From Micromonospora thermarum (lineage in GTDB: Bacteria > Actinomycetota > Actinomycetes > Mycobacteriales > Micromonosporaceae): a stretch of 64,000 nt of DNA. The stretch lies in the NCBI RefSeq assembly GCF_012034245.1, contig NZ_JAATEO010000023.1, forward strand, positions 1 through 64,000, given 5' to 3'. This document shows, in pieces, positions 1-8,781 of the stretch. Position 1 is the first letter of the stretch; each line of letters opens with the position of its first letter. Below the pieces are notes generated by a model. That model saw only the letters and a program-made list of their open reading frames with translations. It searched no databases and had not been told where the DNA came from. A program made the translations under genes and the position numbers.

Positions 1-70
1 ACCATCGAGGCACCCCTGACGGTCGACCACGTTTCCCAAGGGCACAAGTCGAGATTCATGCGCAGCACGT

Positions 71-802
71 CTAAACGGCAGCGGAATCTGCACCGTGCCG
101 CAGCGTGGGCGTCGGAGTGGCGAATTGAGGGCCGAGGGTACCGTCAACAATCTGGGTCGCGTTGCGCACACCGGCTAGCTTGCCGAAGCCGAGAACATAC
201 GGCAGAAGCCGCCGCTGCATGGCCGCCAACTCGCTACGGCACTCGGCGTCGAGCGGCCACTCTCGTTCGCCCTGGTCGGGATGAGTACTCTCCCAATCGC
301 GCAGGATCGGATGCCACCGAGACAGGAATGGACGGAGTTCGACGTTCAGCATGGCGATGGCCAGGTGCTCTACGGTCGGATCGCTTCCGGTCTGCCGGGA
401 GGGCTCGCTCTCCTTGAGCACATCACGGGTGATGGCGAACAGGCCGTAGAGCGAGGTCAGTGCTTCCCTGAGTAGTCCGGTTCCCATGTCCAGCGGTTGT
501 GTCGAGATGCGCGTGACCGCTTCTATGAACAGCTTCCATGCAACCTGCTGACTGTCCCTCGTCACGGCAAAGTGCAGGTCACTAAACTGAGGAACGCTGA
601 TGGTCACGTCCGTGAGCCGTACGTTACGGCTGTATCCGTGGACGACAATGGCGGCCACCCCGCCAGCCGTCGCGCCGCAGAGAATGAAGAGGTTACGGCC
701 GGTGAGCCGACTGCCCTGGTAGATCGCCATGCCGACAGCGGCCCCGACGACCAGCCCGAGCAAGACCTTCGCCCATCGGCTGCGCGTCCACCTGAGAAGC
801 AT
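71..802 (-). CDS. Small membrane-anchored protein of unknown function
   Basis: A 243-residue protein I do not recognise. Two hydrophobic segments sit at about residues 11-29 and 37-57, separated by a short loop, followed by a mostly soluble region of about 185 residues, probably cytoplasmic. The ATG start at 802 is preceded at good spacing by a GGAGGAG ribosome binding site on the minus strand. Composition and codon use are typical of the window, so it is probably a real gene. The IS remnants lie just upstream, so its original promoter context may have been changed. No catalytic motif is visible. Confidence 0.6.
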   Translation of the reverse strand: MLLRWTRSRWAKVLLGLVVGAAVGMAIYQGSRLTGRNLFILCGATAGGVAAIVVHGYSRNVRLTDVTISVPQFSDLHFAVTRDSQQVAWKLFIEAVTRISTQPLDMGTGLLREALTSLYGLFAITRDVLKESEPSRQTGSDPTVEHLAIAMLNVELRPFLSRWHPILRDWESTHPDQGEREWPLDAECRSELAAMQRRLLPYVLGFGKLAGVRNATQIVDGTLGPQFATPTPTLRHGADSAAV

Positions 803-841
803 GCGGTTCTCCTCCTACACAGTCCTAGCCGGACTGCACGA

Positions 842-863
842 AGGGCCCGCTGGCGCGGGCCCT
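842..863. terminator. GC-rich hairpin upstream of the small membrane gene
   Basis: Perfect 9-bp stem AGGGCCCGC / GCGGGCCCT with a 4-base loop. No T-run follows. It separates the IS3 remnant from the membrane gene and could act as a terminator for transcription leaving the remnant on the minus strand. Confidence 0.4.
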
Positions 864-984
864 AAGGCGGGCGCGGGAGCCCCGAGGGGCATCCTGCGAG
901 GTCCAGGCTAGCACCGGCCCCTGCGGCAATTTGGAACCGTGGCTGCAAAGATCTTCCGCCACGGGCAGTAGGCCTGCTTCCTGA

Positions 985-1370
985 AGCCTGCTGACGCCCA
1001 GCACCCGGCAGGTCACCGCGAAGGGGATCCCATCCGCGGCCAGGTCACCGACCAGCGGGTACATATTCTTGGGGTGATCTCCTGGCGAAGAACGCCGCCG
1101 CCCTGCGCAGGACTTCGTTCTTCTACTCCAAGGGGCTTGTTGCGCTTGCGCAACTCCCGCAACTCCCGCAACTCCCGCAACTCCGCAGCTCGGCAGGCTC
1201 ACGGCTGAGTGCCAGGACAACGGGGTCCTCGGCGTCGGCGATCTTCAAACCAGCGGCGCAGACCCGACTCCGAGATCCCGAAGTCCCTTCGCAATCTGCA
1301 CCATAGGCGCTTCGCCCTTACGGGCAACCGCGACGCCACGGCGGAACTCCGGCGGGAACGCGTTCGGCAT
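985..1370 (-). pseudogene. IS3-family transposase remnant (OrfA/OrfB, frameshifted)
   Basis: Minus-strand pieces of an IS3-type transposase in several frames. From ATG 1370 a typical OrfA start is readable (MPNAFPPEFRRGVAVARKGE), then a frameshift after VQIAKG. A second frame continues with an SGLRRWFED-like stretch. Next comes a leucine-zipper-like ELRELREL stretch encoded by 9-bp tandem repeats, then the start of OrfB (MYPLVGDLAADGIPFAVTC) which breaks off after RVLGVSR. No intact DDE domain remains. Family assignment rests on recognisable OrfA and OrfB N-terminal motifs. It is dead. Confidence 0.7.
1150..1184. repeat. 9-bp tandem repeat, about 3.9 copies
   Basis: Unit GCAACTCCC repeated head to tail inside the IS3 remnant. 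On the minus strand it encodes the repeating L-R-E part of the OrfA coiled coil, so it is explained by the former coding sequence, possibly expanded by slippage. Confidence 0.8.
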
Positions 1371-1447
1371 GGAACATCCTTCGAGCCAGGACCACATCCT
1401 CAGTGGCCAGGAGTCGACCGAGCAAAGGCCAGTCCCACGGCGGGCTT

Positions 1448-1600
1448 AAGGGCGTATCTCAGTTGGTGAGTCTGCGCCAGCAGACCAGGATGGCGGCGAT
1501 GACGGCGAAGGCGTCGAAGTGGTCGGCGTACCGGTCGTAGCGGCGCACGATCTGACGGTTGCGCATCAGCCAGGACAGGCAGGATGCGAGGGTGTCGGCC
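1448..1600 (-). pseudogene. IS5-family transposase C-terminal remnant with IS end
   Basis: The minus strand encodes the characteristic C-terminus of an IS5-type DDE transposase (RNRQIVRRYDRYADHFDAFA followed by VIAAILVCWRRL and a stop). The adjacent GGGCGTATCTCA at 1449-1460 looks like the terminal inverted repeat of such elements. Nothing recognisable of the catalytic core is left upstream. The remnant lies 300 bases before the TIR-WD40 gene and marks this as a site of past insertion. Confidence 0.65.
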
Positions 1601-1906
1601 GGCTGGTCATCGTGGGCGACGCCTGTAGCGGCAAGCCGCCGTTGGCCGCTGCTGCCCCCGATGCTCAAACTTGCCGAAGCCGAGCGCAACTGCCCGTGCC
1701 GGTCTTGCTATCCACGGCAGCCCGCAGTCCCAGCCTCCGTTACCGCGTCACGTTCACAGGGGGCGAATTGCGGCTTGGTCCTCCGTCGGGTGCCGGGTGC
1801 GCGTGGCCAAACGCGGGTGACCACATGCCGACATGGGGCTTGTCGCCCTCGATGCGACCCGATTTCGTAGGGTCGTGATCCTGTACACCGAGAGTTTGGG
1901 TGTGGT

Positions 1907-4900
1907 GTGACGACAATGCTCGGGCCGCCGCCGGCGACGCACCCCGTCCCGCCGCCGTTCGCCTATCACGCCTTTATCTCCTACAGCCACGCGCAGGACC
2001 GTCTCATCGCGGACGCCCTTCAGCGTGAGGTGCGCCGGTTCGGTGTTCCCTGGTACGGCCACCGGACCGCGCCGCTGGTCGGGCCGCCCGGCTCTCGAGG
2101 CCCGTTGCGGATCTTCCGGGACGTGACGGACCTGTCGGCAACGCCGGCCCTATGGCCCGGAGTCCTGGCCGCGCTCAGCGCGTCACAGTGGTTGATCCTG
2201 ATGGCGTCCCCCGCGGCGGCACAGTCCGGTTGGGTGCGGCAGGAGGTCACCTGGTGGTTGGCGAATCGTCCAGCCGACCGCATCCTGATCGCCCTGACCG
2301 ATGGCCAGCTTGCCTGGCGCGACGGCGATTTCGACTGGGACGCCACCGACGCCATCCCCCAGGAGTTGGCCGGCACCTTCACCCACGAACCCCGCTGGAT
2401 CGACCTGCGTCCCCTTCGGCCAGGTACGCCCGAGTCGGTGTCGCCGCCCGACGCCGCCCGTCCCGGGGACGTACCGCGCCGGGCCCCGCTACGGCTCGGT
2501 GACATCGTCGCCGACTTCGCCGCGCCGATCCGTGGTCTAGACAAGGACAGCCTGGTCGGCGAGCACGTCCGGCAGCGCCGCCGGGTGCGTCGTACGGTCC
2601 GTGCCGTGGTCGGCGCGCTCACCGTGCTGGCGCTCGCGGCTACGTCGGCCGCCGTGGTCGCCTTTCGCCAGCGGGCGATCGCCATCGAGCAGCGGGACAC
2701 CGCCCTGGCCAACCAGCTGGTCGCCGAGGCGGACACGGTCCGGGACAGCCAGCCCGGGCTGGCCCGCCAGCTGATCGCCGCCGCCCGGGACATCAAGCTC
2801 ACCCCGCTGGTCGCCGGAGCGCTCGTCGGCGGCGCCGAGATCGCCCAGGAGTTGCACGTCGACGCGGACTTGCTGGCCTACCGCTCCGACGGGCAGGCGC
2901 TGGCGGTGGTCCGCAGCGGCAACATCGAGAACAAGTCCGCCTTCAAGACCGTGCCGGCCCGGGACGGACACTTGGCCCTGTACGACACGCAGAACCTCGC
3001 CGTCCTGGCCGAGCAGAAGCTCGGCCAGCTACCGATCGGCGCGCTCGCCTTCGGGCCGGCCCCCGGGCACCTGTTCGGCCTCGGCTACGGACGCGACGTG
3101 CGGCTGTGGGACGTCAGCGACCCGCGGTCGCCCGCCGAACGGGGCACACTGGTCGGCCACTCGGCAACCGTGCTGTCCGTGGTGTTCAGCCCGGACGGCC
3201 GTACCGTGGCCACCGCCGACCGGGCGGGGGAGATCCGGCTGTGGGACGTGACCAATGCCGACCAGCCGATCCTGCTCAGCCGCATCCCGCTCGACCTTCG
3301 GATCGCCCGCTACACCATGGCGTTTCACCCAGGCGGCCGCACCCTCGCGGTCGCACCGATCCCGCTACGGCAGACGAACCCCCCGGTCCCAGAGGCGGTC
3401 GCCGTCGCGATTTCCGACGGCCCGACCCTGATGATGCTCTTCGACGTGACCGATCCCCGCCGCTGGGATCTGAAGCTCGGCACGGTCGGCAAGATACGGA
3501 GCTTCGTGTTCTCGCCGGACGGTGCTCAGCTGCTGACCATCGGTCCGGACGGCCCTCGAACCTGGGCGGTCGACGGTGCGGGGAAGGCCAGCGGCGCCCA
3601 GCCCCTGCCGGTGTCCGATCCGGACGCCACGCTGGCCGTTGCTGCCTCCGGTGCGGGCGGCCGGACCGCCGCCGTCGCTGAGGACGGCGCCGTGCTGCTG
3701 TGGGAGGCCGGCGGTCGCAGTCCGGCGCTCACCGCCCGGCTGGGGATACCGCGCTGGGATTCCCGGAACCCGCAGGGGCTGACGTTCAGCCCCGACGGCC
3801 GCCGGGTCGCCCTGCTCACCCCGGGCAGCAACGCCGGTGCCACCGGCGCCGGCGTGGGCTCCGGCACCCTGCGTATCTGGACCATCCCCGATGGCCGGCA
3901 GCGCGGTGCCGTCGGGGCGGTGCCCGGCCGGCCCACCCTCAGCCCGGACGGTAGCCTGCTCGCCGCCGCCGACGGCAAGACGATCCGGCTCTGGGACGTC
4001 ACCGACCTGGCGCAGCCCCGTCAGGTCGGTACGGTCACCGGCCCGGACCGACCTGACGGCCTGCTGTTCAGCCCCGACGGGCGGATGCTGGCGGCGCACC
4101 AGGACAGTGCGGTGTGGGCGATGGACGTCAGCGACCCACGCACGCCACGAGTCTCCGGGCGCTGGACGGTGCCGGACAACCGGAACCTGTGCGGCCAGCT
4201 CTACCCTGAACTGCCGTGCGACATCGGCACCACCGCCCTGGCGTTCCCCGACGACCGGACGCTGGCGGTCGGGGACGTGGCGGGTCAGGTGTCGCTGTTC
4301 GACCTGACCCGGGGCGGGTCCGACCCGGTCGCGGTGCTGAAGACCTACGGTTTTGTGGCTGACCTGGCCATGCTGCCGGCCAGCGACCGGCCGCTGCTGG
4401 TCGTCGGCATGTTGGCCGGTGTCACCGAGATCTGGGATCTGTCCGACGTCAACAACGCCGAGAACCTCGGCCGGCTGCCCGGCGGCAGATACCAGGTGCA
4501 GGACCTGTCGGTGAGCCGGGACGGCGCGGTCCTCGCCATCGCCCGCCGGGACGGCACGGCGTGGCTGTGGCGGGTTCGCGAGCACGGTCGCGCGCTGCGC
4601 CGGATCGCCACCCTGACCGATACCGGCGACGTGAACGCCGTCGCGGTCAGCCCCGACGGCGGTCGGCTGGCCACCCTGGGCCGGGACCGCACCCTGCGCG
4701 TCTACCGCCTAAAGGCCGACTCAGCTGAGCTGGCCATGGTGCGGCACCTCGGCGTGACCGCCGACACCGACCTGGCCTTCGCCGACCACCACACCCTGGC
4801 CGTCGGCACCGAGTACGGGCAGACGACGTTCTGGGAACTCGACCCCGACACCGGCACCCGCGCGATCTGCGTGGGCATCGGCACACCCATCACCGAAGAC

Positions 4901-4951
4901 CAGTGGAAACGCGACGTACCGGGACTGCCGTACCGGCCGCCGTGTCGATGA
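1907..4951 (+). CDS. Membrane-anchored TIR-domain protein with C-terminal WD40 propeller
   Basis: A 1014-residue protein. Residues about 18-150 form a TIR domain beginning YHAFISYSH, with a WVRQEVTWW segment whose Glu is at the position of the catalytic Glu of NAD-hydrolysing TIRs. A Pro/Arg-rich linker leads to one transmembrane helix at about 228-252, followed by a short helical region (DTALANQLVAEAD) like those after the membrane segment of STAND-related proteins. From about 315 to the end there are WD40 repeats with repeated FSPDG and LWDV motifs. GTG at 1907 is used; ATG at 1916 is an alternative. A lipoprotein gene follows 16 bases later. TIR-WD40 architecture suggests signalling or defence against invaders, but the trigger and the enzymatic activity are unproven. 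Confidence 0.85.
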   Translation: MTTMLGPPPATHPVPPPFAYHAFISYSHAQDRLIADALQREVRRFGVPWYGHRTAPLVGPPGSRGPLRIFRDVTDLSATPALWPGVLAALSASQWLILMASPAAAQSGWVRQEVTWWLANRPADRILIALTDGQLAWRDGDFDWDATDAIPQELAGTFTHEPRWIDLRPLRPGTPESVSPPDAARPGDVPRRAPLRLGDIVADFAAPIRGLDKDSLVGEHVRQRRRVRRTVRAVVGALTVLALAATSAAVVAFRQRAIAIEQRDTALANQLVAEADTVRDSQPGLARQLIAAARDIKLTPLVAGALVGGAEIAQELHVDADLLAYRSDGQALAVVRSGNIENKSAFKTVPARDGHLALYDTQNLAVLAEQKLGQLPIGALAFGPAPGHLFGLGYGRDVRLWDVSDPRSPAERGTLVGHSATVLSVVFSPDGRTVATADRAGEIRLWDVTNADQPILLSRIPLDLRIARYTMAFHPGGRTLAVAPIPLRQTNPPVPEAVAVAISDGPTLMMLFDVTDPRRWDLKLGTVGKIRSFVFSPDGAQLLTIGPDGPRTWAVDGAGKASGAQPLPVSDPDATLAVAASGAGGRTAAVAEDGAVLLWEAGGRSPALTARLGIPRWDSRNPQGLTFSPDGRRVALLTPGSNAGATGAGVGSGTLRIWTIPDGRQRGAVGAVPGRPTLSPDGSLLAAADGKTIRLWDVTDLAQPRQVGTVTGPDRPDGLLFSPDGRMLAAHQDSAVWAMDVSDPRTPRVSGRWTVPDNRNLCGQLYPELPCDIGTTALAFPDDRTLAVGDVAGQVSLFDLTRGGSDPVAVLKTYGFVADLAMLPASDRPLLVVGMLAGVTEIWDLSDVNNAENLGRLPGGRYQVQDLSVSRDGAVLAIARRDGTAWLWRVREHGRALRRIATLTDTGDVNAVAVSPDGGRLATLGRDRTLRVYRLKADSAELAMVRHLGVTADTDLAFADHHTLAVGTEYGQTTFWELDPDTGTRAICVGIGTPITEDQWKRDVPGLPYRPPCR

Positions 4952-4967
4952 CTCCGGGAGGCCTCCC

Positions 4968-5708
4968 ATGCGTTCCATCCTCGGGCGTGCCGTCGTCGCT
5001 TTCGCAGCCGTCGCCCTCACCGCGATACCGGCCTGCCGCGGCGCCAACGACGATGACATCGCCATCGGCGTCAGCACCGCCGCCCCGTCGTCCCCGACAC
5101 CGACACCGACCGCTGTCGCCTCGCCGTCAGACTTCACCCCTACCATCGCAGCCGACCAACTCAGGCGTGGGCTGCCCACAGCCGTAGCCCTCGGCGCACA
5201 GTGGCACGGCCCAACCGACCAGGGCACCGGCTTTCCGGACCTCGGCAAGTTCGTCCAGGGCTGCCCCCAGCCCGGCCGGCTGCGCACCGGCCATGAGGAA
5301 ACCAAGCCGATCCGAGGTGCGCTCGGATCATACCTCAACGCAGACAAGAGCGTCGTCTTGAACACGGTGCAGGTCGGCCTGGGCGTCGACACCATCTCCC
5401 GCTCCATGGCTTACCTAGCGTTCCTGCGGACCGTGCCGGGCGGCTGCACCAGCGGACTGCTTCAGGGCAAGTATCCAATGCGGATGAGCCTGGCGCCGCC
5501 GCGCTCGCTCGGGGACGAGGAGGTCAACCTGCGCATCGCCGTGGACCTGCCCGACCGTGGAACACCGCTGGAACTTGAGAACGCGTTCGTCCGCGTGGGC
5601 GGCCTGGTCGTGGTCTTCTACGGCGTGCCAGCCCAGGTGGACGAGTACCTGTCCACGGCCCTCACCTCCGCACGGCAGGCGTTGACGGGCGGGGTGCCCG
5701 GCCTGTGA
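4968..5708 (+). CDS. Predicted lipoprotein linked to the TIR-WD40 gene
   Basis: A 246-residue exported protein. The N-terminus is basic then hydrophobic and ends in a lipobox-like AIPAC with Cys23, followed by a Ser/Thr/Pro-rich linker and a globular domain of about 170 residues that I do not recognise. ATG 4968 is 16 bases after the TIR-WD40 stop and is preceded by GGAGG, so the two are very likely co-transcribed. The WD40 and the lipoprotein may lie on the same outer face of the membrane if the TIR domain is inside. That topology is an inference. Proline at -2 makes the lipobox imperfect. Confidence 0.7.
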   Translation: MRSILGRAVVAFAAVALTAIPACRGANDDDIAIGVSTAAPSSPTPTPTAVASPSDFTPTIAADQLRRGLPTAVALGAQWHGPTDQGTGFPDLGKFVQGCPQPGRLRTGHEETKPIRGALGSYLNADKSVVLNTVQVGLGVDTISRSMAYLAFLRTVPGGCTSGLLQGKYPMRMSLAPPRSLGDEEVNLRIAVDLPDRGTPLELENAFVRVGGLVVVFYGVPAQVDEYLSTALTSARQALTGGVPGL

Positions 5709-6351
5709 CAGCCGCGGGCGGGGCAACGAATAGTGCTTTGTTTGGTCGGTGGCGTTTGTTGCTGTGTGACGGTTCTACCGGTTGATGGCAGGTGAGGCAA
5801 GGCGCCGGTCCAGGTCGGGTCTGTACACGAACGGTGCGTGTGGACATGGCATCCAACGGTCAGCACAATTACAGATCGGCAGCGATTCTGATCATGTAGT
5901 TAGGGTTCAACTCGGGCCTCCGACACGAACCCCCATCCGCCGGGTGTGGAACGTCTCCGCATTGCTGCCACGCCCGGCGGTGGGACGTCTTGCCTATCCT
6001 GGCTTATCCCTACGGGAGTCCTGTCATTACCCCAGCGCGACGCCGAACCGGCGCGACAGCGACCGCAGGCCCGTGAGCTGCTGGAATGCGGTTCGGATTC
6101 TGCCAAGTATGGTCCACCGGGGTTCGAGCCCAGAGTGGTCCACTGTAAATATTCGCAGATGCTCTCGCGTTGTTGCCCATTAAATTGGGAGCAAACTGGG
6201 AGCAGGCTCAGTCCTCTCGCGCCCCGCACCTCTGGGAAGCGCACGCTTCGGTGGCGGCCGCAACGAGCCGTCGATCCCAACCAGAGCCGTCGGCGAAAGC
6301 ACGGCGGATCCGGGGCCGCACGCTGCTTGATCACCGGTCGGGCGTCTGGCG
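5709..6351. other. Intergenic stretch with a dispersed repeat
   Basis: No convincing gene. The section 5991-6147 is a diverged copy of 12069-12250. It is followed by an AT-richer stretch with two TGGGAGCA direct repeats (6186-6193 and 6197-6204), a pattern I associate with former integration sites. Confidence 0.5.
6075..6117. repeat. 43-bp dispersed repeat, copy 1
   Basis: Starts GAGCTGCTGGAATGCGGTTC and ends TATGGTCCAC. Near-identical copies occur at 9293-9335 and 12158-12200. Here the similarity with the third copy continues on both sides (about 5991-6147), including one 26-bp unit with GGGGTTCGAGCCC at 6110-6135. Confidence 0.85.
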
Positions 6352-6896
6352 GTGTCGATCAACGTGGAACGGATCCTGCCAGTCCGCGGCCTGCCGGGGC
6401 GGGCCGGCGAGAGCCTCGTCTTCTACCTCGGCGCGCTGGTCGGTTGCGCGTACGTGCTCATCCCGCATCAACCGGTACGCGCCCTCGGCGTGGAACCGGC
6501 CGTCAGCGGCTTGCTGGTTTGGGGCATCCTGCTCATGATCGTTATCCCCGGCGTGGTCCGGCCCAGCCGTCAGCCCCTTAGCTGGCGGCTCACCCGAGTC
6601 CTCGTCGTACACCTGGTCAGCGTCCGATGGTGCTGGCCGGCGTCGCACTGCTGGGCTGGCTGCCGGGTGGGCTGTACTGGCTGGCCGCGTCGGTGCTCTG
6701 CGCGCTGGTCGCCGCCACCGCGAACGCCTGGGTGCTCCTTATGGAGGTGGTCCGGGACGCGCGCTACCGGCCCACTCACGGTAGCCCCGGCCTGCCGTCC
6801 GGGCCCAGGGTCCGGAGCCGGCGTGCCCCCCGGCCGGCACCACCCGGCCTGCCCCATTTCGCACGGCGCCGCGGCGGTCTCCAACGGCTCGCTTGA
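6352..6896 (+). pseudogene. Frameshifted four-helix membrane protein
   Basis: A membrane protein is readable in two frames. From GTG 6352 the first frame gives two hydrophobic segments (about ESLVFYLGALVGCAYVLI and GLLVWGILLMIVIPGVV) and ends its plausible part at ...RVLVVHLVSV. A single-base shift around 6610-6627 moves to a frame with two further helices (GVALLGWLPGGLYWLAASVL and CALVAATANAWVLLMEVV) and a basic Pro-rich tail. The downstream part of the first frame turns into Cys/Trp/Arg-rich nonsense. Either a recent inactivation or a sequencing error. The family is not recognised. Confidence 0.6.
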
Positions 6897-7057
6897 CGCG
6901 CGCACCCGGGAGTTCCAACCACCCTCGTGATGCGCCAACGGTCGGCGCTGGCCGCGTACGGGTTGCTGGGCGCTGAAGCTCGATGGGCGTCGAGGCCGGC
7001 CTGGGCTCGTTGTGATCTTCGGTGCCACCCCCGCCGCCAGGCCGCCAGGCAGTCGCT

Positions 7058-7085
7058 TTGTCATTTCGGAAAATCTCGTTATGAT
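7058..7085 (+). promoter_or_regulatory. Promoter for a leaderless ArsR-type gene
   Basis: A -35 box TTGTCA (7058-7063), 16-base spacer and a -10 box TATGAT (7080-7085). The ATG of the regulator begins only 6 bases after the -10 box, so transcription would start at or next to the A of the start codon, giving a leaderless mRNA. Confidence 0.65.
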
Positions 7086-7091
7086 CGGTCC

Positions 7092-7394
7092 ATGGCAACG
7101 ATCGACGTCCTGAAGGTGCTGGCCAGCGAGCCGCGGCTGCGCATCCTGCAGTGGCTCAAGGAGCCCAACCGGCACTTTTCGCCGCACGATGGCGTCGACA
7201 TGATCGAGATTGGGGTGTGCGTGAGCCAGGTCGCCCAGAAGCTCGACATGACGCAGTCGACCGCCTCGCAGTACCTCACGATGCTGCTCCGGGCCGGGCT
7301 GCTGACCACGGAGCGGATCGGAAAGTACACCTACTACAAGCGGAATGAGGTGGCGATCGCCCGGTTCGCCGAGGCGATGGCGAAGGAGCTCTAG
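7092..7394 (+). CDS. ArsR-type winged-helix transcriptional regulator
   Basis: A compact 100-residue protein made of one winged-helix domain: the MATIDVLKVLASEPRLRILQ start, a CVSQVAQKLDMTQSTASQYL recognition helix region and a GLLTTERIGKYTYYKRNE wing. It lacks the Cys metal-binding pair typical of ArsR/SmtB metal sensors in helix 3. The ATG at 7092 is chosen because it fits the domain and sits right behind a good -10 box. It precedes the MFS exporter on the same strand by about 100 bases and probably controls it and itself; the inducer is unknown. Confidence 0.85.
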   Translation: MATIDVLKVLASEPRLRILQWLKEPNRHFSPHDGVDMIEIGVCVSQVAQKLDMTQSTASQYLTMLLRAGLLTTERIGKYTYYKRNEVAIARFAEAMAKEL

Positions 7395-7491
7395 CTACAC
7401 CGCACCCACCTGATCACGCCCGGAGCCAGGGCGCAATCCGGGCAAACATTTCGACGAAGTCCGAAACGTCCAACCATGAAAGGCCCAAACA

Positions 7492-8781
7492 GTGCCAAGC
7501 CGAACATCGAGCAGCAGTACCTGGCAGGTCTACCTACTCGCGATCACGACCTTCCTCGTCGGAACCTCGGAGTACGTGATCGCGGGCATCCTCGACCTGG
7601 TCGCCGCAGATCTGGATGTTGACGTATCCGGGGCGGGGCAACTGATCACCCTGTTCTCCCTCGTGTACGCCATCGGCACGCCACTCGTGGTAGCGCTGAC
7701 GTCCAAGATCGACCGTCGCCTGTTCATCGTCGCGGCGCTCGGCGTCTTCGTGGCCAGCAACGTCGCCGCCTTCCTGGCACCCGGCTACTGGACCTTCGTC
7801 GGGACGCGAGTCGGCATGGCCTTGGCGGCCGGGGCGGTGGTGGTGGCCGCGCTGAATCTCGCGGTGAAGATCTCCCCAGAACGCCATCACGGACGTGCGA
7901 TCGCCACGGTCGTCACGGGCTTCACCGCCTCCCTGATCCTCGGCGTTCCCGCCGGGCGTCTGGTCGCGGACAGCCTGGGCTGGCAAGCCGTCTTCCTCTT
8001 CATCGCCGCGGCAGCCCTGCTGGCCGGCGCCGTACTCTGGCGGGCCCTGCCTAGCGTCGCCGGCGACAAGCCGACGCCGCTGGCGCAGCAATTGACACTC
8101 TTCCGGAACCCGAAGGTTGTTCGAGGACTTCTGATCACGTTCTTCTGGCTTGGCGGTTACTCGGTCGCCTACACCTACCTCTCGCCGTATCTTATCGAAG
8201 CGTCGGGGCTGGCCATCGGGCTGATCAGCGCAGCGCTGCTCGCCTTCGGAATCGCCAGTCTCATCGGGTCGAAGGCGGGCGGGTACCTCACCGACCGGTG
8301 GGGAGTGCTGCCCACCCTGCTCGGCGGAATGGGTCTGCACGTCCTGGCCCTGCTGGCATTGTCCCTCGTCACCGGGTCGCCGTTGCTGATCATCGGGGTG
8401 CTCGTCGTGTGGTCGCTGTCCGCCTGGAGTACGGGTCCCACCCAGCAATACCACCTCGCCACGATCGAGCCGGGCTCCTCCGGAGTCCTGCTCGGCCTCA
8501 ACCAGTCCATGATGCAGCTGGCCATGGCAGCTGGCGCGGGACTCGGCGGGCTCGCCGTCACCGGCCTGTCGATCCGCTCCGTCAGCTGGATCGCCGCCGC
8601 GGGAGTGCTCGTCGCGATCGCCATCACCGCGTCGACTGCCCGACAGCGGCCGTCAACAACGGCCGCTGCGACGCACGCTGGATCCGGGGTCGGATCGGAC
8701 CATGCGCCACTGGAGCAATGGCACGTGCCAGCCTCGTCACCGGCAGGGGCTGACCACCAACCAGCCAGGGTCAGTCCGTAA
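7492..8781 (+). CDS. MFS transporter, DHA1-type drug or metabolite exporter
   Basis: A 429-residue protein with about 12 hydrophobic segments, of the AraJ/YdhP-like major facilitator group. It begins with the typical LLAITTFLVGTSEYVIAGIL helix, and a DRR motif follows the second helix in the usual loop 2-3 position. GTG 7492 is the only start that keeps the first helix complete. It follows the ArsR-type regulator on the same strand, a common regulator-exporter arrangement. A 40-residue hydrophilic tail after the last helix is not part of the family core. The substrate cannot be told from the sequence. Confidence 0.85.
   Translation: MPSRTSSSSTWQVYLLAITTFLVGTSEYVIAGILDLVAADLDVDVSGAGQLITLFSLVYAIGTPLVVALTSKIDRRLFIVAALGVFVASNVAAFLAPGYWTFVGTRVGMALAAGAVVVAALNLAVKISPERHHGRAIATVVTGFTASLILGVPAGRLVADSLGWQAVFLFIAAAALLAGAVLWRALPSVAGDKPTPLAQQLTLFRNPKVVRGLLITFFWLGGYSVAYTYLSPYLIEASGLAIGLISAALLAFGIASLIGSKAGGYLTDRWGVLPTLLGGMGLHVLALLALSLVTGSPLLIIGVLVVWSLSAWSTGPTQQYHLATIEPGSSGVLLGLNQSMMQLAMAAGAGLGGLAVTGLSIRSVSWIAAAGVLVAIAITASTARQRPSTTAAATHAGSGVGSDHAPLEQWHVPASSPAGADHQPARVSP

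Noticed and set aside
6118..6147. tRNA-like T-arm GGGGTTCGAGCCC
   Set aside because: No acceptor, D or anticodon arm can be folded around it and the T-stem has a mismatch; it is part of the dispersed repeat.
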